Assembly: GCF_002741015.1 (NCBI RefSeq)
Contig: NZ_CP016616.1
Location: forward strand, 4,125,501 to 4,189,500
Source of the DNA: Microvirga ossetica
Lineage (GTDB): Bacteria > Pseudomonadota > Alphaproteobacteria > Rhizobiales > Beijerinckiaceae
Direction of reading: 5' to 3'
Length of the DNA stretch: 64,000 nt
Shown here: piece after piece, positions 52,806 to 62,786 of the stretch
How positions within the stretch are numbered: position 1 is the first letter of the stretch
Layout of the letters: the number at the start of each line of letters is the position of its first letter
Made by a program: the position numbers and the translations under genes
Notes under the pieces: model-generated
Told to the model about the DNA's origin: nothing
Seen by the model: the letters and a program-made list of their open reading frames with translations, nothing else
The model's database searches: none

Positions 52806-55800
52806 ATGTCACAAGTCGAAACTGCCGCTTTGCAGCTTAATCCTAAGCTGCTTCTCAAGACATTGCGTGCCTTTCGAAAAGGCGATTTCTCGGCCCGCCT
52901 GCCGTCGGATCTCACCGGCATCGAGGGCGAGATCGCGGAAGCGTTCAACGATATTGCCGATCTGAATCAAGGCCTTGCGCGCGAGCTCGAGCGGGTCGCG
53001 AAGGTCGTCGGCAAAGAGGGACGCATCGAGGAGCGAGGGCGGCTCGCAGCCGCGACCGGATGCTGGAGCGAATGTGTCGACTCCGTCAATGCGATGATCG
53101 GCGACCTCGTTCAGCCGACCACCGAAGTGGCGCGCGTGATCGGTGCCGTGGCGAAGGGCGATCTCAGCCAGACCATCGATCTCGAAACCGACGGACGCCC
53201 CCTGCGCGGCGAGTTCCTGCGCATCGGCAAGGTCGTGAACACCATGGTCGGGCAGCTTGGAAGTTTTGCCTCGGAGGTGACCCGTGTGGCCCGCGAGGTC
53301 GGCTCCGAAGGCAAGCTCGGTGGCCAGGCGAAGGTCAAGGGCGTTGCCGGCACGTGGAAGGACCTGACGGAAAACGTCAACCTCATGGCCGCGAACCTGA
53401 CCGGCCAAGTGCGCAACATCGCCGAGGTCACCACGGCGGTCGCGAATGGCGACCTTTCCAAGAAGATCACCGTCGATGTCAAAGGCGAGATCCTGGAGCT
53501 GAAGGACACCATCAACACCATGGTGGACCAGCTGAACTCCTTCGCCTCCGAAGTGACGCGTGTGGCGAAGGAGGTGGGCACCGAAGGCAAGCTCGGTGGC
53601 CAGGCGCAGGTACGCGGCGTGGCCGGCGTCTGGAAGGATCTCACCGACAACGTGAACATGATGGCGGCCAACCTCACCGGTCAGGTCCGTAACATCGCCG
53701 AGGTCACCACGGCCGTCGCCCGAGGAGATTTGTCCAAGAAGATTACCGTGGATGTGAAGGGCGAGATTCTGGCCCTCAAATCCACGATCAATACGATGGT
53801 GGACCAGCTCAACTCCTTCGCCTCGGAAGTGACACGCGTGGCGAAAGAGGTGGGCTCCGAGGGCAAGCTCGGAGGACAAGCGCAGGTCGAAGGCGTCGGC
53901 GGCACCTGGAAGGATCTGACCGAGAACGTGAACATGATGGCGGCGAACCTGACGGGTCAGGTCCGTAACATCGCCGAGGTCACCACCGCGGTCGCGAACG
54001 GCGACCTTTCCAAGAAGATCACCGTGGAGGTGCGCGGGGAGATCCTGGAGCTGAAGAACACCATCAACACCATGGTGGACCAGCTGAACTCCTTCGCCTC
54101 CGAGGTGACGCGCGTGGCGAAGGAGGTGGGCTCAGAGGGCAAGCTCGGCGGACAGGCCCAGGTGCGCGGCGTCGCGGGAACCTGGAAGGATCTGACCGAC
54201 AACGTGAATCTGATGGCCGCCAACCTAACGGGGCAGGTCCGCAACATCGCAGAGGTCACGACCGCGGTCGCGAATGGAGATTTGTCGAAAAAGATCACCG
54301 TGGAAGTGCGCGGCGAGATCCTTGAGCTGAAATCCACGATCAACACCATGGTGGACCAGCTCAATTCCTTCGCGGGCGAAGTGACGCGCGTCGCGAAGGA
54401 AGTGGGTTCTGAGGGCAAGCTCGGCGGACAGGCTCGGGTGGAGGGTGTTGCCGGCACCTGGAAGGATCTCACCGACAACGTGAACCTGATGGCCGCGAAT
54501 CTGACAGGTCAGGTGCGTAACATCGCCGAGGTGACCACGGCGGTGGCGAACGGCGACCTCTCCAAGAAGATCACCGTCGATGTCCGCGGTGAGATTTTGG
54601 AGCTCAAATCGACCATCAACACCATGGTGGATCAGCTCAACTCCTTCGCAGGCGAGGTGACGCGTGTGGCGCGCGAAGTCGGCACCGAAGGCAAGCTCGG
54701 CGGCCAGGCGCAGGTGCGCGGCGTCGGCGGCGTCTGGAAGGATCTCACCGATAACGTCAATATGATGGCCGCAAATCTGACAGGTCAGGTGCGTAACATT
54801 GCGGAAGTCACTACCGCAGTGGCGAACGGCGACCTCTCTAAGAAAATTACGGTGGCTGTCGAAGGCGAAATTCTGGAGCTGAAATCCACGATCAACACCA
54901 TGGTGGATCAGCTCAACTCCTTCGCAGGCGAGGTGACGCGTGTGGCGCGCGAAGTCGGCACCGAAGGCAAGCTCGGCGGCCAGGCGCAGGTGCGCGGCGT
55001 CGGCGGCGTCTGGAAGGATCTCACCGATAACGTCAATATGATGGCCGCAAATCTGACAGGTCAGGTGCGTAACATCGCCGAGGTGACCACGGCGGTGGCG
55101 AATGGCGACCTCTCCAAGAAGATCGCCGTCGATGTCCGGGGTGAGATTCTCGAGCTGAAATCGACGATCAACACCATGGTGGATCAGCTCAACTCCTTCG
55201 CATCCGAAGTGACGCGCGTGGCGCGCGAAGTCGGCATCGAAGGCAAGCTCGGCGGCCAGGCGCAGGTACGCGGCGTCGGCGGAACGTGGAAGGACCTGAC
55301 CGACAACGTCAACATGATGGCGAACAACCTCACCGGTCAGGTGCGCGGCATCGCCAGCGTCGTGACGGCGGTTGCGGAGGGCGATCTCAAGCGCAAGTTG
55401 ACCGTGGACGCCAAGGGCGAGATCGCGGCACTCGCCGAGACCATCAACGAGATGATCGACACGCTCGCGACCTTCGCCGATCAGGTGACGAACGTGGCCC
55501 GCGAAGTGGGTGTCGAGGGCAAACTCGGTGGACAGGCGAGGGTGCCAGGTGCTGCGGGCTTGTGGCGTGACCTCACCGACAACGTGAACCAGCTCGCCGC
55601 CAACCTGACCACGCAGGTGCGAGCGATCGCCGATGTGGCCACCGCCGTGACCAAGGGCGACTTGACGCGGTCGATTTCGGTCGAGGCTTCGGGCGAGTTG
55701 GCGTCGCTGAAAGACAACGTCAACGAAATGATCCGCAACCTGCGCGATACGACGCTCAAGAACGCTGAACAGGATTGGCTCAAGACCAATCTCGCCAAGT

Positions 55801-58655
55801 TCACGCGGATGCTGCAGGGCGAGCGCGATCTCACCACCGTATCGAACATGATCCTGTCCGAGATCGCTCCGCTGGTGAATGCCCAGCAGGCCGTTTTCTA
55901 CACGGTCGAGGCCGATGGCAGCGGGCCGGTGCTGGAGATGGTGGCATCCTATGCCTTCACGGAGCGGAAGCATCTCAGCAACCGCTTCCGCCTCCGCCAA
56001 GGGCTGGTCGGTCAGGTAGCTTACGAGAAGAAGCGCATTCTCCTTACCAATGTGCCGGGCGATTATATCACCATCGGTTCTGCCCTCGGCGAGGCGCCGC
56101 CGCTCAACATCATCGTGCTGCCGGTGCTGTTCGAGCAGGAGGTGAAAGCGGTGATCGAGCTGGCCTCGTTCAGCCGCTTCTCGGAGGCGCACCAGTCCTT
56201 CCTGGAGCAGCTGACGGAATCGATCGGCATCGTTCTCAATACGATCGCGGCGAACATGCGCACGGAAGGCCTGCTGAAACAGTCTCAGCTTCTGACCACG
56301 GAACTCCAGAGCCAGCAGGAAGAGTTGAGGAACACCAACGACCGGCTGGAACAGCAGGCGGCGACGCTTCGCCAATCGGAAGAGCTCCTGCGCCAGCAGC
56401 AGGAGGCGCTCCAGAAGACCAACGAAGAGCTCGAGGACAAGGCGCGCCTGCTCGAGCTTCAGAAGCGGGAAGTGGAGACGAAGAACCAGGAAGTCTCGGT
56501 CGCAAAGACAGCTCTGGAGGAGAAGGCGGAGCAGCTCTCGCTGACGTCGCGCTACAAGTCGCAGTTCCTGGCCAATATGAGCCACGAATTGAGGACGCCG
56601 CTGAACTCTCTCCTCATTCTCTCAAAGCTTCTGACGGAGAACTCCGACGGTAATCTTACCGATAAGCAGCGGGAATTTGCCAAGACGATACACGCCGCAG
56701 GCTCCGATCTCCTCGCGCTGATCAACGATATCCTGGATCTGTCCAAGATCGAATCCGGCACGGTGAGCCTCGAGGTGTCGAGCGTGGGATTCAGGGATCT
56801 CGTCGACAACATGGACCGCACCTTCCGCCAGATCGCGGAAGAGCGAAAGCTCGAGTTCCATGTCGAGGTCGATCCCAAGCTGCCGCTGGCGATCAGGACG
56901 GATTCGAAGCGGCTGCAGCAGGTGCTGCGCAATCTGTTGTCGAACGCCTTCAAGTTCACGGAACGCGGCGGCGTGACGCTTCAGATCGGATCGGCCGAAG
57001 GATCGCCGCTGCGATCCGGCAGCAAGTGGATTGCCATGTCGGTGACCGACACGGGCATCGGCATCCCGGAGGACAAGCTGCGCATCATCTTCGAAGCATT
57101 CCAGCAGGCCGATGGCACCACGAGCCGGAAATATGGCGGAACCGGCCTCGGATTGTCGATCAGCCGAGAGATCGCCCGTCTTCTCGGCGGCGAGATCGTG
57201 GTGTCGAGCACGCCCGGAAGCGGTTCGACCTTCACGCTGTTCGTGCCCGTGGAACCGCCTGCAAGCCACGGGCTGCCGGGGGGCGGAGCGACCGCGCGGC
57301 CGAACGGCGATGCCGTGGGATACTATGCCGGAACCGAGGACGCGTCGGGATCGATGCTCCGCCAGCCTTCGGCAGCGATGGCGCTTTCCGCATCGCTCGA
57401 CGACCGCCATGCGATCACCAATGGCGACAGGATCGTCCTCATCGTCGAGGACGACGCGATGTTCGCCTCCGTCTTGCTGGAACTCGCGCGCGAGGAGGGG
57501 TTCAAGGGCCTCATCGCCATGGACGGGGCCTCCGCGCTGGCGCTCGCGCACCGCTACAAGCCGCATGCCGTGACCCTCGATATCGGATTGCCCGACATGG
57601 ATGGTTGGGCGCTTCTCGACCTGTTGAAGCACGATCCGCGCACCCGTCATGTGCCGATCCATGTGATCTCGGTGGACGATCAGAAGAAGCGCGGTCTTAA
57701 GGCCGGTGCCTTCGGCTTCCTTGAGAAGCCTGTGGATCGGGAAGCGCTCATGGGCGCTCTCAACCGGACGAAGGAGTTCATCGACCGGCCGGTGAAGAAG
57801 CTGCTCCTCGTAGAGGATGACGACAATCAGCGCATGAGCCTGTCCGAACTCATGAAGGACGAACAGGTCGATGTCACCGCCGTGGGAACGGCCGAGAGTG
57901 CGCTCGAGGTCATTGCCGCACGGCATTTCGATTGCGCCATCGTCGATCTTGGCCTCCCCGACCTTCCGGGAACGGAACTCATCGAGCGCATCCGCACGAC
58001 CAAGGGCGGTGCGGAACTGCCGATCGTGATCTATACGGGGCAGGACCTCACGAAGGCTGAGGAACGCCGGCTGCAGAGTATTGCGGCGACCCTTATCGTC
58101 AAGGGCGAAGGCTCGCCGGAGCAGCTCCTCAACGATACGGCGCTGTTCCTGCACCGCGCGATCAGCGCCATACCCGAGGAAAAGCACATCATTGTGGAGC
58201 GGCGCGCCGACAACTCCCTCGACGGACGCAAGGTTCTGATCATTGACGATGACATGCGCAACATCTTCTCGCTCACGAGCGCGTTGGAGCAGCATGGAAT
58301 ATCGGTCATCTTCGCGGAAAACGGCCTGGAGGGGATCGAAAAGCTGCAGGCCAATCCCGACGTCGACGTGGCTCTGGTTGATATCATGATGCCGGAGATG
58401 GACGGCTATGAGACCATGCAGGCGATCCGCAGGATTCCGCGATACGAAGATATGCCGCTTGTTGCGGTCACAGCGAAGGCTATGAAGGGGGACAGGGAGA
58501 AGTGTATCGAGGCCGGCGCCACGGACTACGTGTCGAAGCCTGTGGATGTCGATCAACTTCTCGCGGTCTTGCGCGTTCAACTGAGCCGGAGCACATATAT
58601 ACCTGATGGAAAGGTTGCTCCCAACGGCGCGGCAGAGACCGGGTTGAACTCATGA
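52806..58655 (+). CDS. Giant poly-HAMP hybrid histidine kinase (HAMP array-GAF-HisKA-HATPase-three receivers)
   Basis: A 1949-residue soluble-looking sensor kinase without evident membrane helices. Residues about 1-990 form a HAMP array: an opening divergent unit, then about ten 92-residue units, each a pair of HAMP-like modules ([34 protein letters not shown]). Next come GAF (about 1008-1150), a long coiled coil rich in Gln/Glu (1153-1245), HisKA with phospho-acceptor H1260 in NMSHELRTP, HATPase (about 1360-1480; [16 protein letters not shown]), and receivers with D1592, D1714 and D1859. The layout recalls fungal group III (Nik1-type) osmosensing kinases. It overlaps the next kinase gene by ATGA. 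Start ATG at 52806 after GGGGGG is likely, not certain. Confidence 0.93.
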   Translation: MSQVETAALQLNPKLLLKTLRAFRKGDFSARLPSDLTGIEGEIAEAFNDIADLNQGLARELERVAKVVGKEGRIEERGRLAAATGCWSECVDSVNAMIGDLVQPTTEVARVIGAVAKGDLSQTIDLETDGRPLRGEFLRIGKVVNTMVGQLGSFASEVTRVAREVGSEGKLGGQAKVKGVAGTWKDLTENVNLMAANLTGQVRNIAEVTTAVANGDLSKKITVDVKGEILELKDTINTMVDQLNSFASEVTRVAKEVGTEGKLGGQAQVRGVAGVWKDLTDNVNMMAANLTGQVRNIAEVTTAVARGDLSKKITVDVKGEILALKSTINTMVDQLNSFASEVTRVAKEVGSEGKLGGQAQVEGVGGTWKDLTENVNMMAANLTGQVRNIAEVTTAVANGDLSKKITVEVRGEILELKNTINTMVDQLNSFASEVTRVAKEVGSEGKLGGQAQVRGVAGTWKDLTDNVNLMAANLTGQVRNIAEVTTAVANGDLSKKITVEVRGEILELKSTINTMVDQLNSFAGEVTRVAKEVGSEGKLGGQARVEGVAGTWKDLTDNVNLMAANLTGQVRNIAEVTTAVANGDLSKKITVDVRGEILELKSTINTMVDQLNSFAGEVTRVAREVGTEGKLGGQAQVRGVGGVWKDLTDNVNMMAANLTGQVRNIAEVTTAVANGDLSKKITVAVEGEILELKSTINTMVDQLNSFAGEVTRVAREVGTEGKLGGQAQVRGVGGVWKDLTDNVNMMAANLTGQVRNIAEVTTAVANGDLSKKIAVDVRGEILELKSTINTMVDQLNSFASEVTRVAREVGIEGKLGGQAQVRGVGGTWKDLTDNVNMMANNLTGQVRGIASVVTAVAEGDLKRKLTVDAKGEIAALAETINEMIDTLATFADQVTNVAREVGVEGKLGGQARVPGAAGLWRDLTDNVNQLAANLTTQVRAIADVATAVTKGDLTRSISVEASGELASLKDNVNEMIRNLRDTTLKNAEQDWLKTNLAKFTRMLQGERDLTTVSNMILSEIAPLVNAQQAVFYTVEADGSGPVLEMVASYAFTERKHLSNRFRLRQGLVGQVAYEKKRILLTNVPGDYITIGSALGEAPPLNIIVLPVLFEQEVKAVIELASFSRFSEAHQSFLEQLTESIGIVLNTIAANMRTEGLLKQSQLLTTELQSQQEELRNTNDRLEQQAATLRQSEELLRQQQEALQKTNEELEDKARLLELQKREVETKNQEVSVAKTALEEKAEQLSLTSRYKSQFLANMSHELRTPLNSLLILSKLLTENSDGNLTDKQREFAKTIHAAGSDLLALINDILDLSKIESGTVSLEVSSVGFRDLVDNMDRTFRQIAEERKLEFHVEVDPKLPLAIRTDSKRLQQVLRNLLSNAFKFTERGGVTLQIGSAEGSPLRSGSKWIAMSVTDTGIGIPEDKLRIIFEAFQQADGTTSRKYGGTGLGLSISREIARLLGGEIVVSSTPGSGSTFTLFVPVEPPASHGLPGGGATARPNGDAVGYYAGTEDASGSMLRQPSAAMALSASLDDRHAITNGDRIVLIVEDDAMFASVLLELAREEGFKGLIAMDGASALALAHRYKPHAVTLDIGLPDMDGWALLDLLKHDPRTRHVPIHVISVDDQKKRGLKAGAFGFLEKPVDREALMGALNRTKEFIDRPVKKLLLVEDDDNQRMSLSELMKDEQVDVTAVGTAESALEVIAARHFDCAIVDLGLPDLPGTELIERIRTTKGGAELPIVIYTGQDLTKAEERRLQSIAATLIVKGEGSPEQLLNDTALFLHRAISAIPEEKHIIVERRADNSLDGRKVLIIDDDMRNIFSLTSALEQHGISVIFAENGLEGIEKLQANPDVDVALVDIMMPEMDGYETMQAIRRIPRYEDMPLVAVTAKAMKGDREKCIEAGATDYVSKPVDVDQLLAVLRVQLSRSTYIPDGKVAPNGAAETGLNS
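53394..55325 (+). repeat. Seven tandem 276-bp repeats encoding HAMP pairs
   Basis: In-frame direct repeats start at 53394, 53670, 53946, 54222, 54498, 54774 and 55050, each opening with codons for [17 protein letters not shown]. Divergent units flank them: one of 97 codons at 53103, one at 55326, and a partial one at 55602. The exact 276-bp period is maintained without indels. Units at 54498 and 54774 share 185 identical bases across the junction (54615-54799 and 54891-55075). Confidence 0.95.
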
Positions 58656-60757
58656 CGGACGACGTGAGGCAGGAGGCTTCAAGCGTGAACCCGGACGCGT
58701 TTCGTCTGGTCTCGGCTCGACCTCTCTCCGACCCGATTGCGGCCAAGATCCTTGTGGTCGACGACGATCCCCGGAATCTCATCGCCGTCGAGGAGGTGCT
58801 GCGGTCTCCGGGGGTCGAGATCGTGACGGCGGATTCGGGCGAATCTGCCCTGCGCCATGTTCTCAACCATGACTTCGCCGTCATTCTTCTCGACGTGCAG
58901 ATGCCGCGGCTCGACGGCTATGAGGTCGCCAGCCTGATCAGGAACCGGCCGCGCTCGTCGCGTGTGCCGATCCTTTTCCTGACTGCCTTCAACAAGGACG
59001 ATATGCATGTCTTCAAGGGATACTCGGCCGGTGCGGTCGATTATGTCTTCAAGCCTATCGAGCCTCTGATCCTGAAATCGAAGGTCGATATTTTCGTCGA
59101 TCTCTACCGGAAGACCGAGGAGATCCGGCGGCAGGCTGAGCAGGAGCGCCGTCTGCTGATGGACAACCTGCATGTCCGCAGTGAGAAGCTGAAGGCGGAG
59201 CAAGCTCTGCGCCGTCGCGAGGAGCATCAGTCGATCGTGCTGCAGTCGCTGCCGATCGCTCTCTATACCGCGTCGGTCGGCGACGATCGGAAACTTCATT
59301 TCACCAATGAAAGCGTCGAGCGAATCACCGGGTTCGCACCGGATTCCTTTCTAGAGAGTCCGGATTTCTGGGCGTCCCGGATCAATCCCGAGGACCGCGA
59401 CCGCGTGCTTGCGCAACTCCGGCACCTGGGAGAGGAGGGGGGCGTCAATCTCGAGTATCGCTGGCGCTGCGCCGACGGCGTCGAGCGGCATTTCCTCGAT
59501 CAGATGGTTCTTACGCGTGACGACGATGGCTCGCCCCATGAGTCCTTCGGAATGTGGTTCGATATCACCGAGCGCAAGCAGATGGAGCAGAACCTGCTCC
59601 ATGCCAGCAAGCTGGAAGCCGTCGGCCGTCTGACCGGCGGCATCGCTCACGATTTCAACAATATGCTGAGCGTCGTGATCGGCAATCTCGATCTTCTGAA
59701 GAAATCCATTCAGGGGAACGAGAAGGCCGAGCGGCGCGTGCACATGGCGCTGGAGAGCGCGCAGCATTGCGCCGATCTCACCTATCGACTGCTCACCTTC
59801 TCACGGCGCCAGGCATTGCAGATATCGACTATCGATGTGACCGGCCTGATGCCGAGCCTTCTCGAACTGATGCGTAGGACGCTCGGCGAGAACGTCCGTG
59901 CGAGCTTCCAGGCCGGCGAGAGCGTCTGGCCGATTCAGGTCGATCGCGCTCAGCTCGAGGCCGCTCTTCTGAATCTGGCCGTCAATGCCCGCGACGCGAT
60001 GCCCGATGGCGGCGATCTGATCATCGCCGTCGAGAACCGAGTGATCGAGGATGGACGATCGGCTCCGAGCGGCGAGTTCGTCGTGATATCCGTGAGCGAT
60101 ACCGGAACCGGCATGCCGCCGGAGGTGCTCGAGAAGGTCTTCGAGCCGTTCTTCACCACAAAGGAAAGCGGCAAGGGCACGGGGCTCGGCCTCAGCATGG
60201 TCTATGGTTTCGTTCAGCAATGCCATGGACATGTCGAAGTGGAGAGCGAGCCGAATGCGGGAACGACGATCCGCATCTTTCTGCCGCGGTCGCATGAAGA
60301 GCCGGAGAGTCTGTCGCTTGATCAAGCGGCTGTGGCCCATCCCTTCGGCAACGGGCGCACCGTGCTGGTGGTCGAGGACAATCCCGCCGTGCGGCAGGTT
60401 GCCCGTTCGACTCTCCACTCCCTCGGGTTCAAGGTGCTGGAAGCTGAAAACGGCGATGAAGCGGCAAACTTTCTGAAGTCGGGAAAGGACATAGACCTCG
60501 TCCTTTCCGACGTCCGGATGCCCGGTGAACTCAGCGGCATCGATCTCGCCCGCCTCGTGCATCGTGAAAAGCCGGAGATTCAGGTTCTTCTGACGACGGG
60601 ATACTTCGATAGCGAAGAGAAGCTCGAAGGGCTCAATCTTCTCTACAAGCCTTACCGTGCGAGCGACCTTGCCGAGAAGATCCAGTCATTGATGGAGCAA
60701 AGGCCGAATGTTGAGTTCGAGGATACGTCGTCGCGCCCGAAAGCCGCGGTAGCGTAG
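58652..60757 (+). CDS. Hybrid histidine kinase (receiver-PAS-HisKA-HATPase-receiver)
   Basis: A 701-residue kinase with an N-terminal receiver (about 32-150; D81 in VILLDVQMP), a coiled linker, PAS (about 190-310), HisKA of the NtrB-like type with H333 in [11 protein letters not shown], HATPase ([19 protein letters not shown]) and a C-terminal receiver (about 565-685; D620 in LSDVRMPG). The N-terminal receiver could take phosphate from the giant kinase, making the pair a phosphorelay. It overlaps the giant kinase stop by ATGA, so co-translation is expected. No DNA-binding output protein is encoded next to it. Confidence 0.93.
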   Translation: MTDDVRQEASSVNPDAFRLVSARPLSDPIAAKILVVDDDPRNLIAVEEVLRSPGVEIVTADSGESALRHVLNHDFAVILLDVQMPRLDGYEVASLIRNRPRSSRVPILFLTAFNKDDMHVFKGYSAGAVDYVFKPIEPLILKSKVDIFVDLYRKTEEIRRQAEQERRLLMDNLHVRSEKLKAEQALRRREEHQSIVLQSLPIALYTASVGDDRKLHFTNESVERITGFAPDSFLESPDFWASRINPEDRDRVLAQLRHLGEEGGVNLEYRWRCADGVERHFLDQMVLTRDDDGSPHESFGMWFDITERKQMEQNLLHASKLEAVGRLTGGIAHDFNNMLSVVIGNLDLLKKSIQGNEKAERRVHMALESAQHCADLTYRLLTFSRRQALQISTIDVTGLMPSLLELMRRTLGENVRASFQAGESVWPIQVDRAQLEAALLNLAVNARDAMPDGGDLIIAVENRVIEDGRSAPSGEFVVISVSDTGTGMPPEVLEKVFEPFFTTKESGKGTGLGLSMVYGFVQQCHGHVEVESEPNAGTTIRIFLPRSHEEPESLSLDQAAVAHPFGNGRTVLVVEDNPAVRQVARSTLHSLGFKVLEAENGDEAANFLKSGKDIDLVLSDVRMPGELSGIDLARLVHREKPEIQVLLTTGYFDSEEKLEGLNLLYKPYRASDLAEKIQSLMEQRPNVEFEDTSSRPKAAVA

Positions 60758-60786
60758 CCCAGGGGCGGCTCTCGCAGACGACCGGT

Positions 60787-60816
60787 CATCGACGGGATGC
60801 TGAATCCTGGTCGATG
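60787..60816. terminator. Hairpin between the second kinase gene and a convergent small gene
   Basis: CATCGAC...GTCGATG (60787-60793, 60810-60816) with inner GGAT/ATCC form an interrupted 11-bp stem, but no T-run follows. Its place between two convergent 3' ends makes a terminator role plausible. Confidence 0.4.
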
Positions 60817-60847
60817 AATCCCGTTGAGCACATCCCAACTGGAAGGA

Positions 60848-61075
60848 TCAAGCTTCGGCCGTGAGCGTGTCGCGCTCGCCGCACCACGCCGTATAGAAAT
60901 CGCCCGTGCGATCCAGAACGAACACGGTCGGGCTGGACACGGTCGACCAGCAAGCCGATTCAACCGCGAATTTCAAAGCCTTCGCACGAAAATAGAACGA
61001 GCCGAGATCTCGGCCGAATTGAGAAACGGTCCAACGATTATGCTTAAATACGACGCAATACGCTCCGTGGGGCAT
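60848..61075 (-). CDS. Small hypothetical protein, 75 residues
   Basis: A short cytosolic protein starting MPHGAYCVVFKHNRWTVSQF. The pattern of a basic-aromatic strand, then FGRDLGSFYFRAKALKFAVESA, then a hydrophobic strand TVFVLDRTGDF resembles small DUF2188-like domains, but I cannot assign a family with confidence. The ATG at 61075 has GGAAGG 6-8 bases upstream, supporting translation. It is convergent with the kinase operon; 170 bp of non-coding DNA separate its start from the second copy of the dispersed repeat. Confidence 0.55.
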   Translation of the reverse strand: MPHGAYCVVFKHNRWTVSQFGRDLGSFYFRAKALKFAVESACWSTVSSPTVFVLDRTGDFYTAWCGERDTLTAEA

Positions 61076-61244
61076 CAATGCACCTTCCAAGCAGCTTGTC
61101 TGACAGATTGCAGGTGCCGTTGCTAACGATCTTAAGACGCAATGGCAACCACGAATGGCGATTTTTATCGCTAAACCTTAAAGAGGCGTTTCGGCAGCGA
61201 GAACGAGCTTTTCGAAGGAGCGGCAATTGCCGTCGCCAATCTGC

Positions 61245-61353
61245 TAGAGCATCGGACCCAAAAGTGGAATCCACTTTTGGGATCCATCCGATGCTCCGCT
61301 CTTTGAAGAGCGCATCGTTGGACGCGGCCCTCTGGGTCCGCACGATGCGCTAG
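61245..61353. repeat. 109-bp dispersed two-hairpin repeat, copy 2
   Basis: This copy has the same length and orientation as copy 1 at 20709-20817, with about 15 substitutions and no indels by hand alignment. Changes in the linker between hairpins are denser than in the stems. Its terminal CTAG provides the TAG stop codon of the FAD oxidoreductase gene (61350-61352). Hairpin symmetry is retained (ACCCAAAAGTGG against CCACTTTTGGGA). Confidence 0.85.
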
Positions 61354-62726
61354 AGAACTCGCCCGGGATTGAGGATACCCGCCGGGTCTAAGGCCTGCTT
61401 CATCGTCGCCATGAGCGCGAGTTCCGGCTCGGTCCGGCTCATCGAGAGATAGGGGCGCTTGATCCGGCCGATCCCGTGCTCGGCCGAGATGGAGCCGCCC
61501 ATTCCGGATACGAGGCTGTAGACGAGAGACTGGACTCCCTTCTTGATATCGTCGCTCATATCGCGGATCGCGACATTGATATGGATGTTGCTGTCGGCCA
61601 CGTGCCCGAAGACCACGTAAACGGCGTCTGGCCACTGCTTCGGCATTTCCTGGCGCAGATGAGCGACGACTTCCGCCATGCGATTCAGCGGAACGCTGAC
61701 GTCGAAGCGGATTTCCTCCGGCAGGAAGCGACCGTATTCGTAGGGCGTTTCGCGGTAGGCCCAGAACCGGTTCCTGTCGGCGCGCGATTGAGCGATCACG
61801 GCGTCCCTGATCAGGTTCTGCTCATAGAACTCGCTCAGGAGGAGAGAGAAAGCGTCTGTCCCCTCCGGATCCTCGCCCATATCGGCTTCGATCAGGAGCG
61901 TGACGTCGTGCTCGTCCTCGAAGGCTGGCGGAAGGCCGCAGATCTGGGTCGCGACCGTCATGAATTCGCGCCACATCGCCTCGAAGACGAGCAGGCGCCC
62001 TGGATGCTTCTGCTGAAACTGGCGCAGGACGACGAGCGCATCCTCGAAGCTCGCGACGGCGCAAAGGGCTGTCTGAAGACCGAGAGGCTTGGGATGCAGC
62101 CCGATCACCGCCCGCGTGACGACGCCGAGCGTTCCTTCGCTGCCGATGAACAGCTGCGTCCAGTCATAGCCGGCGTTGTTCTTCAGCATCTTGTTGAGCG
62201 AGCGGACCACGGTGCCGTCTGCCAGAACGACTTCGAGGCCGAGGGTGTTGCGACGCGCCATGCCGTAGCGCAACACCTGGTTGCCGCCTGCATTGGTCGC
62301 AATGTTGCCGCCGATCGTGCAGGTTCCCCGAGCGCCGAGATCGATCCCGCACAGAAACCCCGCCTCGTCGGCTGCCTGCTGAATCACTGCGAGCGGCGTT
62401 CCGGCAAGCGTCGTGAGCGTCGCGCTCGCCGGATCGATCTCTTCGATGCCGCTCATGCGTTCGAGGGAGAGCGCGATTTCTCCCGCCTGCGGATGGGCGC
62501 CGCCCGCTAGCCCGGTCAGCCCACCCTGCGTCACGAGACTCTGACGATGGGCATGGCAGATCCTCAAGGCCGTCGAGACATCCTCGGTGGTTTGCGGGAG
62601 AATGAGCGCGCGGGGCGGAGTGGGCGCGAGGCCGCTGGCATCGGCATGGTTGCGCGCCGGAATATCCGGCCCGATCCGCACCTGGGATCCCAGCGCCTTC
62701 ACAAGGGCATCGATCACATCACTCAT
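61350..62726 (-). CDS. GlcD-like FAD-binding oxidoreductase (D-2-hydroxyacid dehydrogenase type)
   Basis: A 458-residue flavoprotein of the VAO/PCMH family. The FAD site spans about 35-215 with QGGLTGLAGGAHPQ, GARGTCTIGGNIATNAGGNQV and FIGSEGTLGVVT. The C-terminal FAD-oxidase domain has GHVADSNIHINVAI with the metal His and the end block EHGIGRIKRPYL, LDPAGILNPGRVL. Relatives oxidise D-lactate, glycolate or D-2-hydroxyglutarate. The stop codon lies in a dispersed repeat. The start is GTG at 62729 or ATG at 62726. It follows the enolase-family gene by 60 bp, so both likely serve hydroxy- or sugar-acid use. Confidence 0.92.
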   Translation of the reverse strand: MSDVIDALVKALGSQVRIGPDIPARNHADASGLAPTPPRALILPQTTEDVSTALRICHAHRQSLVTQGGLTGLAGGAHPQAGEIALSLERMSGIEEIDPASATLTTLAGTPLAVIQQAADEAGFLCGIDLGARGTCTIGGNIATNAGGNQVLRYGMARRNTLGLEVVLADGTVVRSLNKMLKNNAGYDWTQLFIGSEGTLGVVTRAVIGLHPKPLGLQTALCAVASFEDALVVLRQFQQKHPGRLLVFEAMWREFMTVATQICGLPPAFEDEHDVTLLIEADMGEDPEGTDAFSLLLSEFYEQNLIRDAVIAQSRADRNRFWAYRETPYEYGRFLPEEIRFDVSVPLNRMAEVVAHLRQEMPKQWPDAVYVVFGHVADSNIHINVAIRDMSDDIKKGVQSLVYSLVSGMGGSISAEHGIGRIKRPYLSMSRTEPELALMATMKQALDPAGILNPGRVL

Positions 62727-62786
62727 CACGGTCCCGCGTTGAATGGAGGCCAGGCGTCGGCCCGCAAGGCCGACCCGCTTTGCTCT

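Noticed and set aside
53103-55700. Regular direct repeats considered as a CRISPR-like array
   Set aside because: The units are 276 bp, fully coding and in frame with a kinase; there are no short repeats with unique spacers.
54225-56585. A 786-codon open frame on the minus strand across the HAMP array and GAF region
   Set aside because: It is antisense to a clear kinase; its length reflects high GC third positions and the 276-bp repeats, and its translation is His/Asp-rich without any family resemblance.
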